Positions 40,277 to 49,834 of a stretch of 64,000 nt of DNA are shown here, piece after piece. Both the position numbers and the translations under genes were made by a program. Where the stretch lies: positions 930,001 to 994,000 of the forward strand of contig JADKGI010000001.1 of the NCBI GenBank assembly GCA_016722285.1, written 5' to 3'. This DNA comes from Saprospiraceae bacterium (GTDB lineage: Bacteria > Bacteroidota > Bacteroidia > Chitinophagales > Saprospiraceae). How positions within the stretch are numbered: position 1 is the stretch's first letter; each line of letters begins with the position of its first letter. The notes under the pieces were generated by a model that worked only from the letters and a program-made list of their open reading frames with translations, did no database searches and was not told the DNA's origin.

Positions 40277-41494
40277 CTACCAGTACCACAAGGTCCCGTC
40301 TTCCAGCCTGCTTACAGGCAAATAAGATCTCTTATATGTAAGCTTTGCTGCTTCCTCTTCATTGTACTCTACCCCCAAACCAGGTTTATCTTCCAAGCGA
40401 ATATAACCATTGTCAAAAGACAGGGGATGGCTAAAGACACTGTTCAGTTTTTCTGTACCAAATCCAATAAATTCCTGTACTCCGAAATTGGGTACCCAAA
40501 GATTAAAATGTGCATGAGCTGCATGACAAATTGGTGACAAATCTGGCGCACCATGAGGTGCCATCCTCACATGATACATATCTGCAAAGTTAGCCATTTT
40601 TACCATAGGCGTAATACCACCACCGTGTGTGATAGCTGTTCTCAGATAATCAATCGACTGATTGACAATTAAATCTTTGGCGTCCCAGACTGTATTGAAA
40701 ATTTCCCCAATAGCCAACGGAATGGTCGTATGAGATCTGATGACTTTATATCCTTCCTGATTGTCAGCAGGCGAGGCATCTTCAAGAAACATCAAATTAT
40801 AAGGCTCCAATAGCTTCCCCAGTTGTGCAGATTCTATAGGTGTAAGTCTGCTATGCACATCATGAACCAGCTGAATGTCATATCCATATTGTTCCCGAGC
40901 TTGTTTGAAAAGCTCAGGTATGAAATTCATGTATTTTGACGTTGACCACGGCTGTTCCGGTGGTAATGGCCGATTACCCTGAAGTTCAAAATAGTCTTTT
41001 TTACCTTCTAAAGTCCCATATGTACCTGCCAGACCCGGAATCGCACATTGCAACCGTACTGCCTTATATCCTTGTTCAATAAATTTACCAAGATTATGGA
41101 GTGTTTCTTCTAAGGTTTCACCATTGGCATGTCCATATGCCATGATGCCATTCCTGCTTTTTCCTCCCAGCAATTGATAGACAGGCAAGCCGGCCACTTT
41201 CCCTTTAATATCCCAAAGTGCCATGTCAATAGCGGCAATAGCGGCCATAGTGATAGGGCCTCTTCTCCAGTAAGCTCCTTTGTATAAATACTGCCAAATA
41301 TCTTCTATCTGTTGGGGATCCCTATTAATTAAGCATGGCACTAGATGTTCTTCCAAATATGCCACCACTGCCATTTCACGCCCATTTACAGTGGCATCAC
41401 CAAGGCCATAAACTCCTTCGTCCGTTATGATCTTTAAAGTAACAAAATTTCTCCCCGGGCAACTTACCAATACTTTGATCTCGGTAATTTTCAT
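40277..41494 (-). CDS. manD: Enolase-superfamily sugar-acid dehydratase, ManD/RspA type
   Basis: The 405-residue protein matches mannonate dehydratase ManD: N-terminal capping domain (VYGLGDATVNGREM), then the barrel with metal ligands in LVHDVHSRLTP, MFLEDASPADNQEGY and LAIGEIFNTVWD, the loop GITPMVKMANFADMYHVRMAPHG, and the C-terminal RSYLPVSRLEDGTLWYW. ManD removes water from D-mannonate to give 2-keto-3-deoxygluconate; some relatives act poorly or on D-gluconate, so the substrate needs testing. It is divergent from a Gfo/Idh/MocA gene and near a separate UxuA, so the region has two possible mannonate dehydratases of unrelated fold. Confidence 0.85.
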   Translation of the reverse strand: MKITEIKVLVSCPGRNFVTLKIITDEGVYGLGDATVNGREMAVVAYLEEHLVPCLINRDPQQIEDIWQYLYKGAYWRRGPITMAAIAAIDMALWDIKGKVAGLPVYQLLGGKSRNGIMAYGHANGETLEETLHNLGKFIEQGYKAVRLQCAIPGLAGTYGTLEGKKDYFELQGNRPLPPEQPWSTSKYMNFIPELFKQAREQYGYDIQLVHDVHSRLTPIESAQLGKLLEPYNLMFLEDASPADNQEGYKVIRSHTTIPLAIGEIFNTVWDAKDLIVNQSIDYLRTAITHGGGITPMVKMANFADMYHVRMAPHGAPDLSPICHAAHAHFNLWVPNFGVQEFIGFGTEKLNSVFSHPLSFDNGYIRLEDKPGLGVEYNEEEAAKLTYKRSYLPVSRLEDGTLWYW

Positions 41495-41662
41495 TATTTC
41501 AGTTTATATGTTTTAATATAATAAATGCAATAAAAAAACTGGTCGATTAACTTCATGCCCTACCCTTTTTAAAGTATTTCTAAAAAAAATCAAATATAGT
41601 TGATAAACCAAAAATTAAAATTAGTTTTATGCATAAATCATCAAATTTGAGTAAAAATATAT

Positions 41663-42802
41663 ATGGATAGAAAATTAAAAGTACTGATTTCAGGAACTGG
41701 ATTTGCCGGGCAGGGACATGCAGACGCTTTTCGTGCTTATGGAGTAGAAGTAGTAGGCATAGTGGGAAGGACAGCCAATGTGGTGAGTGAGTTGGCCAAA
41801 AAGATGAACATTCCTTACTCCAATACCAATTGGCAACAGGCATTGGTTGATTGCCAACCTGACATCGTTTCTATTGCAACCCCAGGAGGTGCTCACTATG
41901 AGACCATTACACAAGCGATCGAGTTTGGATGCCATGTGTTTAGTGACAAACCTCTGACTGATAAAGGAGAGACAGCAGTGGAGTTGTATAAACTATCGAA
42001 AAAGAAAGGAGTAAAAACGGCATACGCTTCCAGCTTTCGCTATATGCCCCATATTATACATGCTAAACGACTGGTGGCAAGCCTGGCTATTGGCGAACCT
42101 GTAGAGGTAGAGTGCATATCACATTTCAATCTGGAGAGGGACATACCCTTCGGTTGGTCGCATAGGAAAGAAGATGGTGGTGGTCGTCTTAACAACAATT
42201 TTACCCATATGATCTCCATTGCAACTTCTGTAATCGGTGAAAAAATCTTGTCGATATCTGGCACAATTCGCGATGACTTGGGTAAAGCCCCAATCGTGGA
42301 AGGTGTTCATAATTTTAAAAAGAGAAGAGATTATATTCCTGAAGACCTTGCCGATCCATCACTTAAATGGGGTGAAAGTAATGTCGAATGGTCATATACC
42401 GTTCTCGCGCAACTCGAAAGCCCAATAGCCTCCAAGCCGGTTTCCGTACTATTCAAACATGGGGGACTCAACCCAAGATTTAATGAAGATCACATTGTGA
42501 TATACGGTACCAAAGGAGCGATTTATATTAAAGGCCACTATGGTATGGGTCCACTATATATTTGGGATGAGCATAAAACATGGAAAGAACTGGCTTTGCC
42601 TCAGGATATCGTAGATGACCAACCAAAGGTAGTAGGTGATACAGAGCGAAACTGGCATTATTTGGTTAGAGAATTTGTGAAAGATATCAAAGGTGAAACT
42701 GTGGCTCCTTATCAAACCTTCAAAGAGGGAAGTCTATACCAGCAGCTCGTTGATATCATCAGAAAAAATAATAATTGGACAGACGTTCTTCATCTTCAAT
42801 AA
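41663..42802 (+). CDS. Gfo/Idh/MocA-family oxidoreductase
   Basis: The 379-residue protein has an N-terminal NAD(P)-binding fold (KVLISGTGFAGQGHADAFRA with GxGxxG) and the family motif SDKPLTDKG with the catalytic lysine (EKP-like). The C-terminal alpha/beta domain binds the substrate (FSWSHRKEDGGGRLNNNFTH-like: GWSHRKEDGGGRLNN). Members oxidise or reduce sugars and inositols. It starts 169 bases from the divergent manD and is followed after 12 bases by the SSS symporter, so the two are an operon. The substrate is probably a sugar acid or derived keto-sugar; this is inference from context. Confidence 0.85.
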   Translation: MDRKLKVLISGTGFAGQGHADAFRAYGVEVVGIVGRTANVVSELAKKMNIPYSNTNWQQALVDCQPDIVSIATPGGAHYETITQAIEFGCHVFSDKPLTDKGETAVELYKLSKKKGVKTAYASSFRYMPHIIHAKRLVASLAIGEPVEVECISHFNLERDIPFGWSHRKEDGGGRLNNNFTHMISIATSVIGEKILSISGTIRDDLGKAPIVEGVHNFKKRRDYIPEDLADPSLKWGESNVEWSYTVLAQLESPIASKPVSVLFKHGGLNPRFNEDHIVIYGTKGAIYIKGHYGMGPLYIWDEHKTWKELALPQDIVDDQPKVVGDTERNWHYLVREFVKDIKGETVAPYQTFKEGSLYQQLVDIIRKNNNWTDVLHLQ

Positions 42803-42814
42803 AAAGAAAAAATT

Positions 42815-44569
42815 ATGTTTTATGACTATGTAGTAATCGGTCTGTATTTTATTTTGATTCTTGTTATTGGAGTGGTGTTTTCCAAAATGGCGAGCAAATC
42901 TACCAGTGATTATTTTCGCGGTGGCGGTAGAATGCTTTGGTGGATGGTAGGTTCGGCTGCTTTTATGACACAATTTTCTGCCGTCACTTTCACAGGAGCT
43001 GCGGGAAAAGCCTTTGCCGATGGTTTTGCTATTTGTGCGGTTTATATTGGCAATACTTTTTCATTCTTTTGTGCATATGCCTACTTTGCTCATCGATTTA
43101 GGCAAATGCGGGTAGATACACCCACTGAGGCAATAAAAGGGAGATTTGGACCTAAAAATGAGCAGTATTTTTCATGGATGTTGATAGTATTTTCCTTCTT
43201 AAATGCGGGTGTATGGTTAAATGCACTAGGTGTATTTACCACTGCCGTTTTTGAAGCTGACATTTATCTGACTATTATTTCAGTTGGCCTTACGGTAGTT
43301 TTTGTATCAGCAGTATCAGGTGCCTGGGGAGTTGTTGCCTCAGATTTTGTTCAAACTTTGGTGGTAGCCGTGGTTTCTATAGCTTGTGCTGTAGTTGCAT
43401 TGGTTAAAGTGGGAGGTCCGGTAAATTTGATAGATAAATTTCCAGGTGGATTTCTGATCGGACCAAATATGAGTTACCCCTTGATTTTATTCGGGACATT
43501 CATTTTCTTTTTGCCGAAACAGATCTTTACCATGATGAATCTGCACGATTCGTTCCGATATTTAAATGCAAAAGACTCTATGAACGCCCGCAAAGCTGCT
43601 CTGTTAGCTATGACGCTCATGGGAGTCGGAACTATTATTTGGTTTATACCACCTTGGGCAGCAGCTACTTTGTACCCGGATGCTATGGACAGCTATTCTC
43701 AATTAGGCAGTAAGGCGTCAGATACAGTATATCTTGTGTTCGTGCGCAATGCGATGCCTATAGGTACAGTAGGCTTACTATTGGTGGGCATTTTTTCCGC
43801 TTCCATGTCGTCAATTGACTCTGCTCTGAACAAAAATGCCGGTATCTTTATACGAAGTATCTACCAACCTTATCTTGCTAAAAACGATAAACAAACAGAT
43901 GACAAGAAATTGTTGCGAATCAGTAAGTTGGTTAGTTTCATAAGTGGTTTGGGTGTAATAGGTGCTGCGTTATATTTTGCTTCGCTCAAAGAATTGAGTT
44001 TATTTGAGCTCATGATGTCTGTTTCTACCATGGTTCAGGTACCTATGATGGTGCCACTTATGTTAGGGATAATCATTAAAAAAACACCTGAATGGGCTCC
44101 ATGGGCTACAATTATATTTGGGTTGTTCGTTTCCTGGTTTGTTACGTATGTGTTCACTGCGGATGTATGCGCAGGATTGTTTGGGATAGAATCACTAACC
44201 AAACGTGAAACCATTGACATGAATATCATTTTAACAGTTGCCGGGCATTTGTTTATTACAGGAGGCTTTTTCTGGGCCACAACGTTGTTTTATAATGAAG
44301 AAAAAGACAAAAATAAACTTGGGACAGATAAGTTTTTCGAAAATCTTGAAACACCTGTTTTAGCCGATGACCAGCAAAGCGAAGCTGACCGTCAACAAAG
44401 GATGAAATTGGGTAATATGGTAATGATCATGAGTACAGGAATGTCATTCATGTTTTTTATACCTAATCCTCTTTGGGGAAGACTGCTCTTTGTCTTATGT
44501 GCTTTGGGTATATTTAGTATCGGCTTTATGCTGAAGAGAAGTGCCATTGCTAAACCTTCATCAACGTGA
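42815..44569 (+). CDS. Sodium:solute symporter (SSS family)
   Basis: The 584-residue protein has about 14 helices. Family features include the N-terminal VIGLYFILILVIGVVFSK, TSDYFRGGGRMLWWMVGSAAFM, FSAVTFTG, and FSASMSSIDSALNKNAGIF with the Ser-rich sodium-site segment. It imports a solute with sodium, here probably a sugar acid or alginate-derived unit, since it is cotranscribed with the Gfo/Idh/MocA gene 12 bases upstream and flanked by manD and uxuA. A terminator-like hairpin follows at 44752. The frame is intact. Confidence 0.88.
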   Translation: MFYDYVVIGLYFILILVIGVVFSKMASKSTSDYFRGGGRMLWWMVGSAAFMTQFSAVTFTGAAGKAFADGFAICAVYIGNTFSFFCAYAYFAHRFRQMRVDTPTEAIKGRFGPKNEQYFSWMLIVFSFLNAGVWLNALGVFTTAVFEADIYLTIISVGLTVVFVSAVSGAWGVVASDFVQTLVVAVVSIACAVVALVKVGGPVNLIDKFPGGFLIGPNMSYPLILFGTFIFFLPKQIFTMMNLHDSFRYLNAKDSMNARKAALLAMTLMGVGTIIWFIPPWAAATLYPDAMDSYSQLGSKASDTVYLVFVRNAMPIGTVGLLLVGIFSASMSSIDSALNKNAGIFIRSIYQPYLAKNDKQTDDKKLLRISKLVSFISGLGVIGAALYFASLKELSLFELMMSVSTMVQVPMMVPLMLGIIIKKTPEWAPWATIIFGLFVSWFVTYVFTADVCAGLFGIESLTKRETIDMNIILTVAGHLFITGGFFWATTLFYNEEKDKNKLGTDKFFENLETPVLADDQQSEADRQQRMKLGNMVMIMSTGMSFMFFIPNPLWGRLLFVLCALGIFSIGFMLKRSAIAKPSST

Positions 44570-44751
44570 CATTAGAAAATCATTAGTGTGTATAACAGAT
44601 TGTAGAAATTTGATAATTTGCCACGCCACCTAAAGGGAGTCCACGATCTTTCATTTTTTAATTTTAACACTCCCCTTTAGTGGTAGGGGGCATAAATTGG
44701 TTATCAAGATACCTATATAACCCGATACAATTTCACAAATAGAGTATTTAA

Positions 44752-44786
44752 AATACCTGCCGGCAAGGCAGGTATTCCTGTTTTTT
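44752..44786 (+). terminator. Hairpin terminator downstream of the SSS symporter
   Basis: AATACCTGCC (44752-44761) pairs perfectly with GGCAGGTATT (44767-44776) around a 5-base loop, and T6 follows 4 bases later. The stem also resembles CCTGCCGG-type interspersed palindromes. A weaker inverted repeat, CCACCTAAAGG / CCCCTTTAGTGG, lies at about 44624-44685. Confidence 0.6.
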
Positions 44787-44852
44787 CTGATTCCATGATA
44801 TTTAGCCTTATTTTTCTAAAGAATTTTATCATGGGTATTAGTTATTTTTCTT

Positions 44853-44975
44853 TTATTTATTTTCGATTATCCCAATTTCTTTTGTTAAAGCGTGTAACAA
44901 GTCTGTTACTTGTCTTTCAATAGCTCCCATCGGGTTTTCAAGAAGCCAACCTTTTCGATATTTTTGGGTCTAAAG
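44853..44975 (-). pseudogene. C-terminal fragment of an unidentified gene
   Basis: The minus strand is open without a start and reads TQKYRKGWLLENPMGAIERQ, then VTDLLHALTKEIGIIENK and TAA at 44853-44855. It looks like a real protein C-terminus with a helical end, but I cannot name the family. The rest of the gap 44570-45224 has no gene. Confidence 0.3.
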
Positions 44976-45224
44976 TTAAAATAAATATTCCTGATAGGTC
45001 TTGAGTTTTTCGAAATTTCAAAACTCCAGACTCCAGTTCAATATAATAGCGCACAAAAATGGCTTTGCAATCTCTGATTGCAAGCACAATTACAAATTAC
45101 ATTCAAAGAATGCAATGCCAATATGCTTATTAAGGAATGGAAAGTATGTTCGTTATGAAGCAGCTTTTTAAATAATAGAGAAAAAAGATAATTGCGCTAT
45201 GGAAACGCTATTAAAATATCAGAT

Positions 45225-46439
45225 TTATTGACTCCTTATATACCTGAATTCAGGTAAAGATAAATTCAAACTTTTAGAAATTCCCAATTCCAATCCTCTT
45301 AGTTCAGCTAAACCTCTCAGTCTTCCAATTGCAGAATATCCGGGGTTGGTTTTTTTCTGTAAATCATCAAGCATCTGATGTCCATGATCGGGTCTCATGG
45401 GTATTAAAGCATCAGTTCGTCCTTCTGTAACTCTTCTTTTTTGCTCAATTAGTATTTCTTTTACAACGCCATACATATCAACATCACCTTCCAAATGATT
45501 GGCTTCATAAAAATTTCCTTTAGCATCTCTTTTCGTGCTTCTTAAATGTAAAAAGTGCACTCTATCAGCAAATCGTCTAAATATCTGTACCAAATTATTA
45601 TCTGCACGTACGCCTAATGAACCGGTACAATAGGTTATCCCATTGGCTATATTTGGAACATGCTCAAATAAATAAGCGTAATCTTCTTCCGTACTGACGA
45701 CTCTTGGCAAGCCTAAGATAGGATAAGGAGGGTCATCGGGGTGAATACACATGAGTACATTATGATGAGCTGCTTCAGGAATAATTTCTTTTAAGAACGC
45801 TACCAGATTTTCTCTTAACTTTTGAGCGTTAATAGCATTATACGTGTTTAGCACTGTTTGAAACTGATCTAAGGTATAGCCTTCTTCTGCTCCTGGTAAT
45901 CCTGCAATTATGTTATTAATGAGCTGCGCTTTTTCTGTGTCTGAAAGATTTTCAAAGTAAGTTTTGGCTTCAGTTTTTTGTTCTTCAGAATAGTGCTTTT
46001 CTGCACCCGGTCTTCTTAATAAGTATAGTTCGAAAGCTGCAAAAGCTACCACATCAAACCGCAATGCTCTTGAACCATCTTCAACTTCATAGTCTAATGA
46101 TGTTCTTGTCCAATCTAAAACAGGCATAAAGTTATAGCAAACTATATGAACACCACAGGCGGCCAGGTTTTCAATGCTTTTTTTATAATTTTCAATATAG
46201 TTTTGAAAGTTCTCCGATCGGGTTTTTATATTTTCATGCACAGGGATACTTTCTACCACACTCCATGTCAAACCAGCATTTTCAATGATTGTTTTGCGTT
46301 CTTTTATGGCATCTATTTCCCAAACCTGTCCGTTTGGAATTTGGTGCAGTGCAGAAACTATTCCTGTAGCGCCCGCTTGCTTTATGTCTGATAATTTTAC
46401 GGGATCATTTGGCCCGTACCAACGCCATGTTTGTTCCAT
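45225..46439 (-). CDS. uxuA: Mannonate dehydratase UxuA
   Basis: The 404-residue protein is a clear UxuA: MEQTWRWYGPNDPVKLSDIKQ, GIVSALHQIPNGQVW, the metal- and substrate-binding CIHPDDPPYPILGLPRVV, TYCTGSLGVR, HLRSTKRD and the C-terminal MRPDHGHQMLDD. It dehydrates D-mannonate to 2-keto-3-deoxy-D-gluconate in uronate breakdown, with Mn or Fe, in the cytoplasm. The upstream partner on the same strand is a truncated SDR of the mannonate oxidoreductase type, so the usual UxuA/UxuB pair is broken here. Confidence 0.93.
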   Translation of the reverse strand: MEQTWRWYGPNDPVKLSDIKQAGATGIVSALHQIPNGQVWEIDAIKERKTIIENAGLTWSVVESIPVHENIKTRSENFQNYIENYKKSIENLAACGVHIVCYNFMPVLDWTRTSLDYEVEDGSRALRFDVVAFAAFELYLLRRPGAEKHYSEEQKTEAKTYFENLSDTEKAQLINNIIAGLPGAEEGYTLDQFQTVLNTYNAINAQKLRENLVAFLKEIIPEAAHHNVLMCIHPDDPPYPILGLPRVVSTEEDYAYLFEHVPNIANGITYCTGSLGVRADNNLVQIFRRFADRVHFLHLRSTKRDAKGNFYEANHLEGDVDMYGVVKEILIEQKRRVTEGRTDALIPMRPDHGHQMLDDLQKKTNPGYSAIGRLRGLAELRGLELGISKSLNLSLPEFRYIRSQ

Positions 46440-46457
46440 TGTTCTTGATTAAATCAA

Positions 46458-46725
46458 TTATACACCACTATAAGCACTAAATCCACCGTCAATGGGCAAT
46501 ACAATACCTGTTACAAAATTGGATGCTTCTCAGCATGAATAATGAATGGCACCTTTTAACTCCTTGGCTTCACTAAATCGTTTCATTGGGGTGTTTCTTA
46601 TAATTGAATCCCCTCTTTCAGTATAAGCACCGGTTTCTTTATCAATTAATAAGTCTCTATTTTGATTTCCAATAAAGAAGCCTGGTGCATCGGCATTAAT
46701 ACGTAATCCTTCTCCAAATTTTAAT
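46458..46725 (-). pseudogene. 3' remnant of an SDR-family D-mannonate oxidoreductase
   Basis: Only the C-terminal third is present: LRINADAPGFFIGNQNRDLL, then IRNTPMKRFSEAKELKGAIH, then SNFVTGIVLPIDGGFSAYSG and TAA at 46458-46460. This is the substrate-side end of the SDR mannonate (fructuronate) oxidoreductases found next to uxuA in Bacteroidota. An in-frame TGA lies at 46530-46532 (HYSC-stop-EASNF), and the Rossmann part with the active-site YxxxK is absent. It is a dead copy. Confidence 0.75.
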
Positions 46726-46782
46726 TGTTACTTCCTTTGTAAACCTGGATGAAAAATCACTTGCCAACTGCTGAAATGTCAA

Positions 46783-47202
46783 TTAGTCCGGATAAAGTTC
46801 TTTGACCCTTTTAATGTGATTGGCTATCATTTTTTTAAGGACTTCTATGTCTATATCTGCAATGGTTTTTATATGTACACACCCTTTGTCTGCTTTATGT
46901 TTCCCAAATTGAGTTAGTAAAACATCTCTGTTGTCAAAATTTGCAGACAAATAAATGGCTATAGATGAAGCTCTTGGCGAAAATGCAATATTTGGACTAT
47001 CTCCTTCCCGGCCACTTTCGTAAATATAATGATGACTCCCAAAACCAACGATACTTGGGCCCCACATTTTGGGTTCATAACCAGTTTGGTTTTTTATTAG
47101 CTCTATTAAACTGGAGCAGTCTTTACGTTTTGTTTGGTCAGAGATAGCACTTACAAAATCGATAACACTAAGAGAGTTTTCTGTTGTTTTATTTTTTGCC
47201 AT
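46783..47202 (-). CDS. DUF1801 family protein
   Basis: The 139-residue protein shows the DUF1801 pattern: SVIDFVSAISDQTKRKDCSS, PKMWGPSIVGFGSHHYIYES, FSPRASSIAIYLSAN and GKHKADKGCVHIKTIADID. The family is small, cytoplasmic, often chromosomal-cassette-borne in Bacteroidota, and of unknown biochemical role; some relatives bind iron. It is the first gene of the minus-strand array of small unrelated genes (46.8-61.5 kb). Confidence 0.85.
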   Translation of the reverse strand: MAKNKTTENSLSVIDFVSAISDQTKRKDCSSLIELIKNQTGYEPKMWGPSIVGFGSHHYIYESGREGDSPNIAFSPRASSIAIYLSANFDNRDVLLTQFGKHKADKGCVHIKTIADIDIEVLKKMIANHIKRVKELYPD

Positions 47203-47258
47203 ATATATTAAGATTTGTATTTAGAGGCGACAAATAATTATGACTTGGTGGGAAAATG

Positions 47259-47900
47259 CTATTTTGGATAATTTGGGTGAATTTTTACTTTCCGTGGTTG
47301 TTTCAAATATCTTTCAGTATGAGAAATACAAGTTATTACAATTTGATGCATATCTCTTACATTATAAATTTCAGCATTAGTTAATTGACCATCAAATTTG
47401 AAATTTCTAAAAGTAAAATGCTTTCTGAAATCATTTTTAGAATTTTTAACTGTTCCGAAAAGAGCATCACGTATGCGATTATATGCAAATTCGGTCTTGT
47501 CTTTTGAACAATATTTACCAAAAGGACTCAAAAATCCTGCATTTGCTTTTAATGGATCGTCGCTATATTCAATAAAAACCTGATCATTACCTTTTATCTG
47601 CTCAATAAATTGGGGTTGTTGAGGTTGATTCAAACAAGTCCAAATTTCTTGGTTATAACTTTCGTCTTGAGTTATAAGATGATCAATAATTTCTGAAACG
47701 GACCACCGCCAAGAATCTTCTTTGAAATTCCATTGTTGGTCTGTAAGCCCTTTTATTTCCGAAAATACTTCATTTTTAGTTTGTTCCAGTCCTCTGAGTA
47801 AGGATTCTCTTTCTGATTCTGTCCAGAGTCTATCAGTTGATTGACTATAAGATTTTAAAGTCATCAACAAACAGCAAAAAATGAAAGCAATGTTTTTCAT
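47259..47900 (-). CDS. Secreted DinB-like metal-dependent hydrolase-fold protein
   Basis: After a signal peptide (MKNIAFIFCCLLMTLKSYSQ) comes a DinB_2 four-helix bundle. Three histidines that usually bind the metal are visible: IIDHLITQDE, VRDMHQIVITC and CISHTERYLKQ. The DinB superfamily includes thiol-dependent transferases and hydrolases; no specific activity can be assigned. Export is uncommon for the family but seen in Bacteroidota. The frame is intact and the gene is about 55 bases upstream of DUF1801 on the same strand. Confidence 0.75.
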   Translation of the reverse strand: MKNIAFIFCCLLMTLKSYSQSTDRLWTESERESLLRGLEQTKNEVFSEIKGLTDQQWNFKEDSWRWSVSEIIDHLITQDESYNQEIWTCLNQPQQPQFIEQIKGNDQVFIEYSDDPLKANAGFLSPFGKYCSKDKTEFAYNRIRDALFGTVKNSKNDFRKHFTFRNFKFDGQLTNAEIYNVRDMHQIVITCISHTERYLKQPRKVKIHPNYPK

Positions 47901-48609
47901 AAATATATTTTATCCGGATGATATAAAATTAATATCAAATATAATATTATTTCTTTGATTCTCGTATCACTATTTCATTTCCAGGAGTAAGTTTTAATTG
48001 TATCCCACCAAATGAAATATTGGTGACAAATAATGAAAGAAATTATAGATTACGTTCAATTCGGATTGGCATTCTTATTTGTAGAATAAGTCAAATGGTT
48101 CACTGTAGAATATGATTTGGAATACGCTGACTTGTCATTTGGAAATGAATAATAATATGTGTTCAAGGGTATCCTTAGATTTATGGTCTCCAACGGAAAG
48201 GCATACTGTCCACTGCTCTCATATTACATAAAATGCCATTGAAGTGAACATATTCATGTTGTAAAAATTTTGATAAATCGTCTGACATATCGCATTCCAT
48301 TATATTCCAGTTTTCATCCCGATATTTTAGTTTGTCAGACCTAAGCAGATAGGATCACCAAATTATCAGGGGGGTAAATTTCGTCGGAATATCCGCTACA
48401 ACGGTTGATGCTATATGCGGTAAGGGATAGCGGGCTACTTTCCTGTCCACCGACTCGAAATTTTATACGGGACAGAATACTAAAATTACAAATGTTGCAG
48501 GTAATAAACAAAAACTGATAAATGTTCCGTTCGGCCCCGAACTGAAGTTGATATATTTGATGCTGCCGGGATAGGCCAATGTCCTGCCAGCCTTACATAA
48601 AACCCGATG
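47901..48609. other. Intergenic spacer of the gene array, with mosaic repeats
   Basis: About 700 bases containing a peptide-deformylase-like fragment (48181-48345) and, just after the gene at 48610 on the minus strand, ACGCCTGACATCGGG and GGCAGGACATTGG, words shared with the spacers at 51.9-52.1 and 58.6-58.7 kb. Confidence 0.5.
48181..48345 (-). pseudogene. C-terminal fragment of a peptide-deformylase-like gene
   Basis: The minus strand reads KLKYRDENWNIMECDMSDDL, then SKFLQHEYVHFNGILCNMRA, then VDSMPFRWRP and TAA at 48181-48183. HEYVH corresponds to the HExDH zinc motif of deformylases, and the surrounding order (helix, QHE..H..G, MRA) fits. The N-terminal half with the EGCLS-type motif is missing. 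Confidence 0.55.
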
Positions 48610-49278
48610 TCAGGCGTTGTTTTCCTTAGTAACCAGATATTTTTTTGTCCATTTAATAATTAGTGGCAATAATATTAGGGTAGGCAGTAACCAAAGTAAA
48701 TAATTGGGTATTAGTCCGTCAAAATATTTACCATTGACAACCAAGAAAGCGGTTAGAGCTGCAATATAAGCGCCAATCATCCTTTGTAGATGAGCAACCA
48801 GCCAATAGTTGACGATTTCCGTTTTCCCTTTATAATTTTGTATGTCTTTACTTACCATTCTCAATCCTATAAAGCCAAAAACAATAAAAACTATTCCGAA
48901 GTTTTCGCCATTAATCAGGTGATAAATTCCAAATCCTATAAATGCAACTCCAAAAAGCAACATAGATATCGTCAATATCCAGTCAATAAGTTTTGGCTTC
49001 TGGGTGGTTCTCAATTCTCTGAGTGATAGATATCGGTCACCTGTCGCAGCCATATAAAAAGTGAAAACGCCAACTATGAAAAGAAAATAGTTGGTGTGCA
49101 TTAAAGAAAGAACGAAAGCTGATAATCCGACAGTTAACATACCATAAAGGAAAAATTTGCCGGCAAGCTTATGCTTTTTGTCTCCTTTTTTTCTGATAAT
49201 ATTTATTGTACCCGACAATAGTCCAATTGTCCCCGCTATAATATGAATTACAAGAAAAGTTCTAAATATTGTGTCCAT
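48610..49278 (-). CDS. Integral membrane protein (DUF2306-like)
   Basis: The start MDTIFRTFLVIHIIAG at 49278 is chosen; the longer ORF to 49404 only adds spacer sequence. The 222-residue protein has about seven helices and the motif RKKGDKKHKLAGKFFLYGM, which resembles the HKxLGR-type loop of DUF2306 and related membrane proteins. No function is known. The last codons lie in the spacer word ACGCCTGACATCGG, as expected for a gene sitting in a cassette-like unit. Confidence 0.65.
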   Translation of the reverse strand: MDTIFRTFLVIHIIAGTIGLLSGTINIIRKKGDKKHKLAGKFFLYGMLTVGLSAFVLSLMHTNYFLFIVGVFTFYMAATGDRYLSLRELRTTQKPKLIDWILTISMLLFGVAFIGFGIYHLINGENFGIVFIVFGFIGLRMVSKDIQNYKGKTEIVNYWLVAHLQRMIGAYIAALTAFLVVNGKYFDGLIPNYLLWLLPTLILLPLIIKWTKKYLVTKENNA

Positions 49279-49432
49279 AGAGTTGTTATGTTGAAAACGG
49301 TTAGCTATACGACGTAGTGGCGTTTTGCCGCTATTGCCGTTGTAGTTGGTAGCTTCCGCTTTATTTTTTATGCTATTTCTTTCATTTAAAGTTTTCTCAA
49401 ACAATCTGCTTCTCTACAAATTTATTAATCCT

Positions 49433-49834
49433 TCAAATAATTGCCTGAGCTTCTATTTCTATCATGAATTCTTCGTTTGCCAATCCTTTTACATTTATCC
49501 ATGTACTTGATGGAGGGTTTTGTGTTCCAAAATTATCTCTTAAAACTTGGCTTATTATTAAACCATCACCACTTTGGTAGTTTACCTTATAAATTCTTAA
49601 CATTACTATATCTTCTAAATTACCCCCAGCCGATTCTACTGCAATCCTAAGGTTCTCAATTGATTTTTCAGTTTGTTTGGCCAGGTCATTTTTACCAACA
49701 ATTTTTAAGTTTTTATCCCATGCAACCTGTCCAGATATAAATACCATTTTCCCAGGGTTTGTTACTACAACTTGGGAAAATCCATATTGCCTAGAATCAA
49801 ATAACGTTTTTGGATTTATACATTCTCTTTTCAT
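49433..49834 (-). CDS. RidA-family enamine/imine deaminase, cytoplasmic
   Basis: The 133-residue protein is a YjgF/YER057c/UK114 member: GFSQVVVTNPGKMVFISGQV, then ENLRIAVESAGGNLEDIVMLRIY with the conserved Arg, and PPSSTWINVKGLANEEFMIEI-type end with the family Glu. RidA proteins form trimers and hydrolyse reactive imines from PLP enzymes. No signal peptide is present. A second, exported RidA lies 600 bases away in the same array. Confidence 0.85.
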   Translation of the reverse strand: MKRECINPKTLFDSRQYGFSQVVVTNPGKMVFISGQVAWDKNLKIVGKNDLAKQTEKSIENLRIAVESAGGNLEDIVMLRIYKVNYQSGDGLIISQVLRDNFGTQNPPSSTWINVKGLANEEFMIEIEAQAII

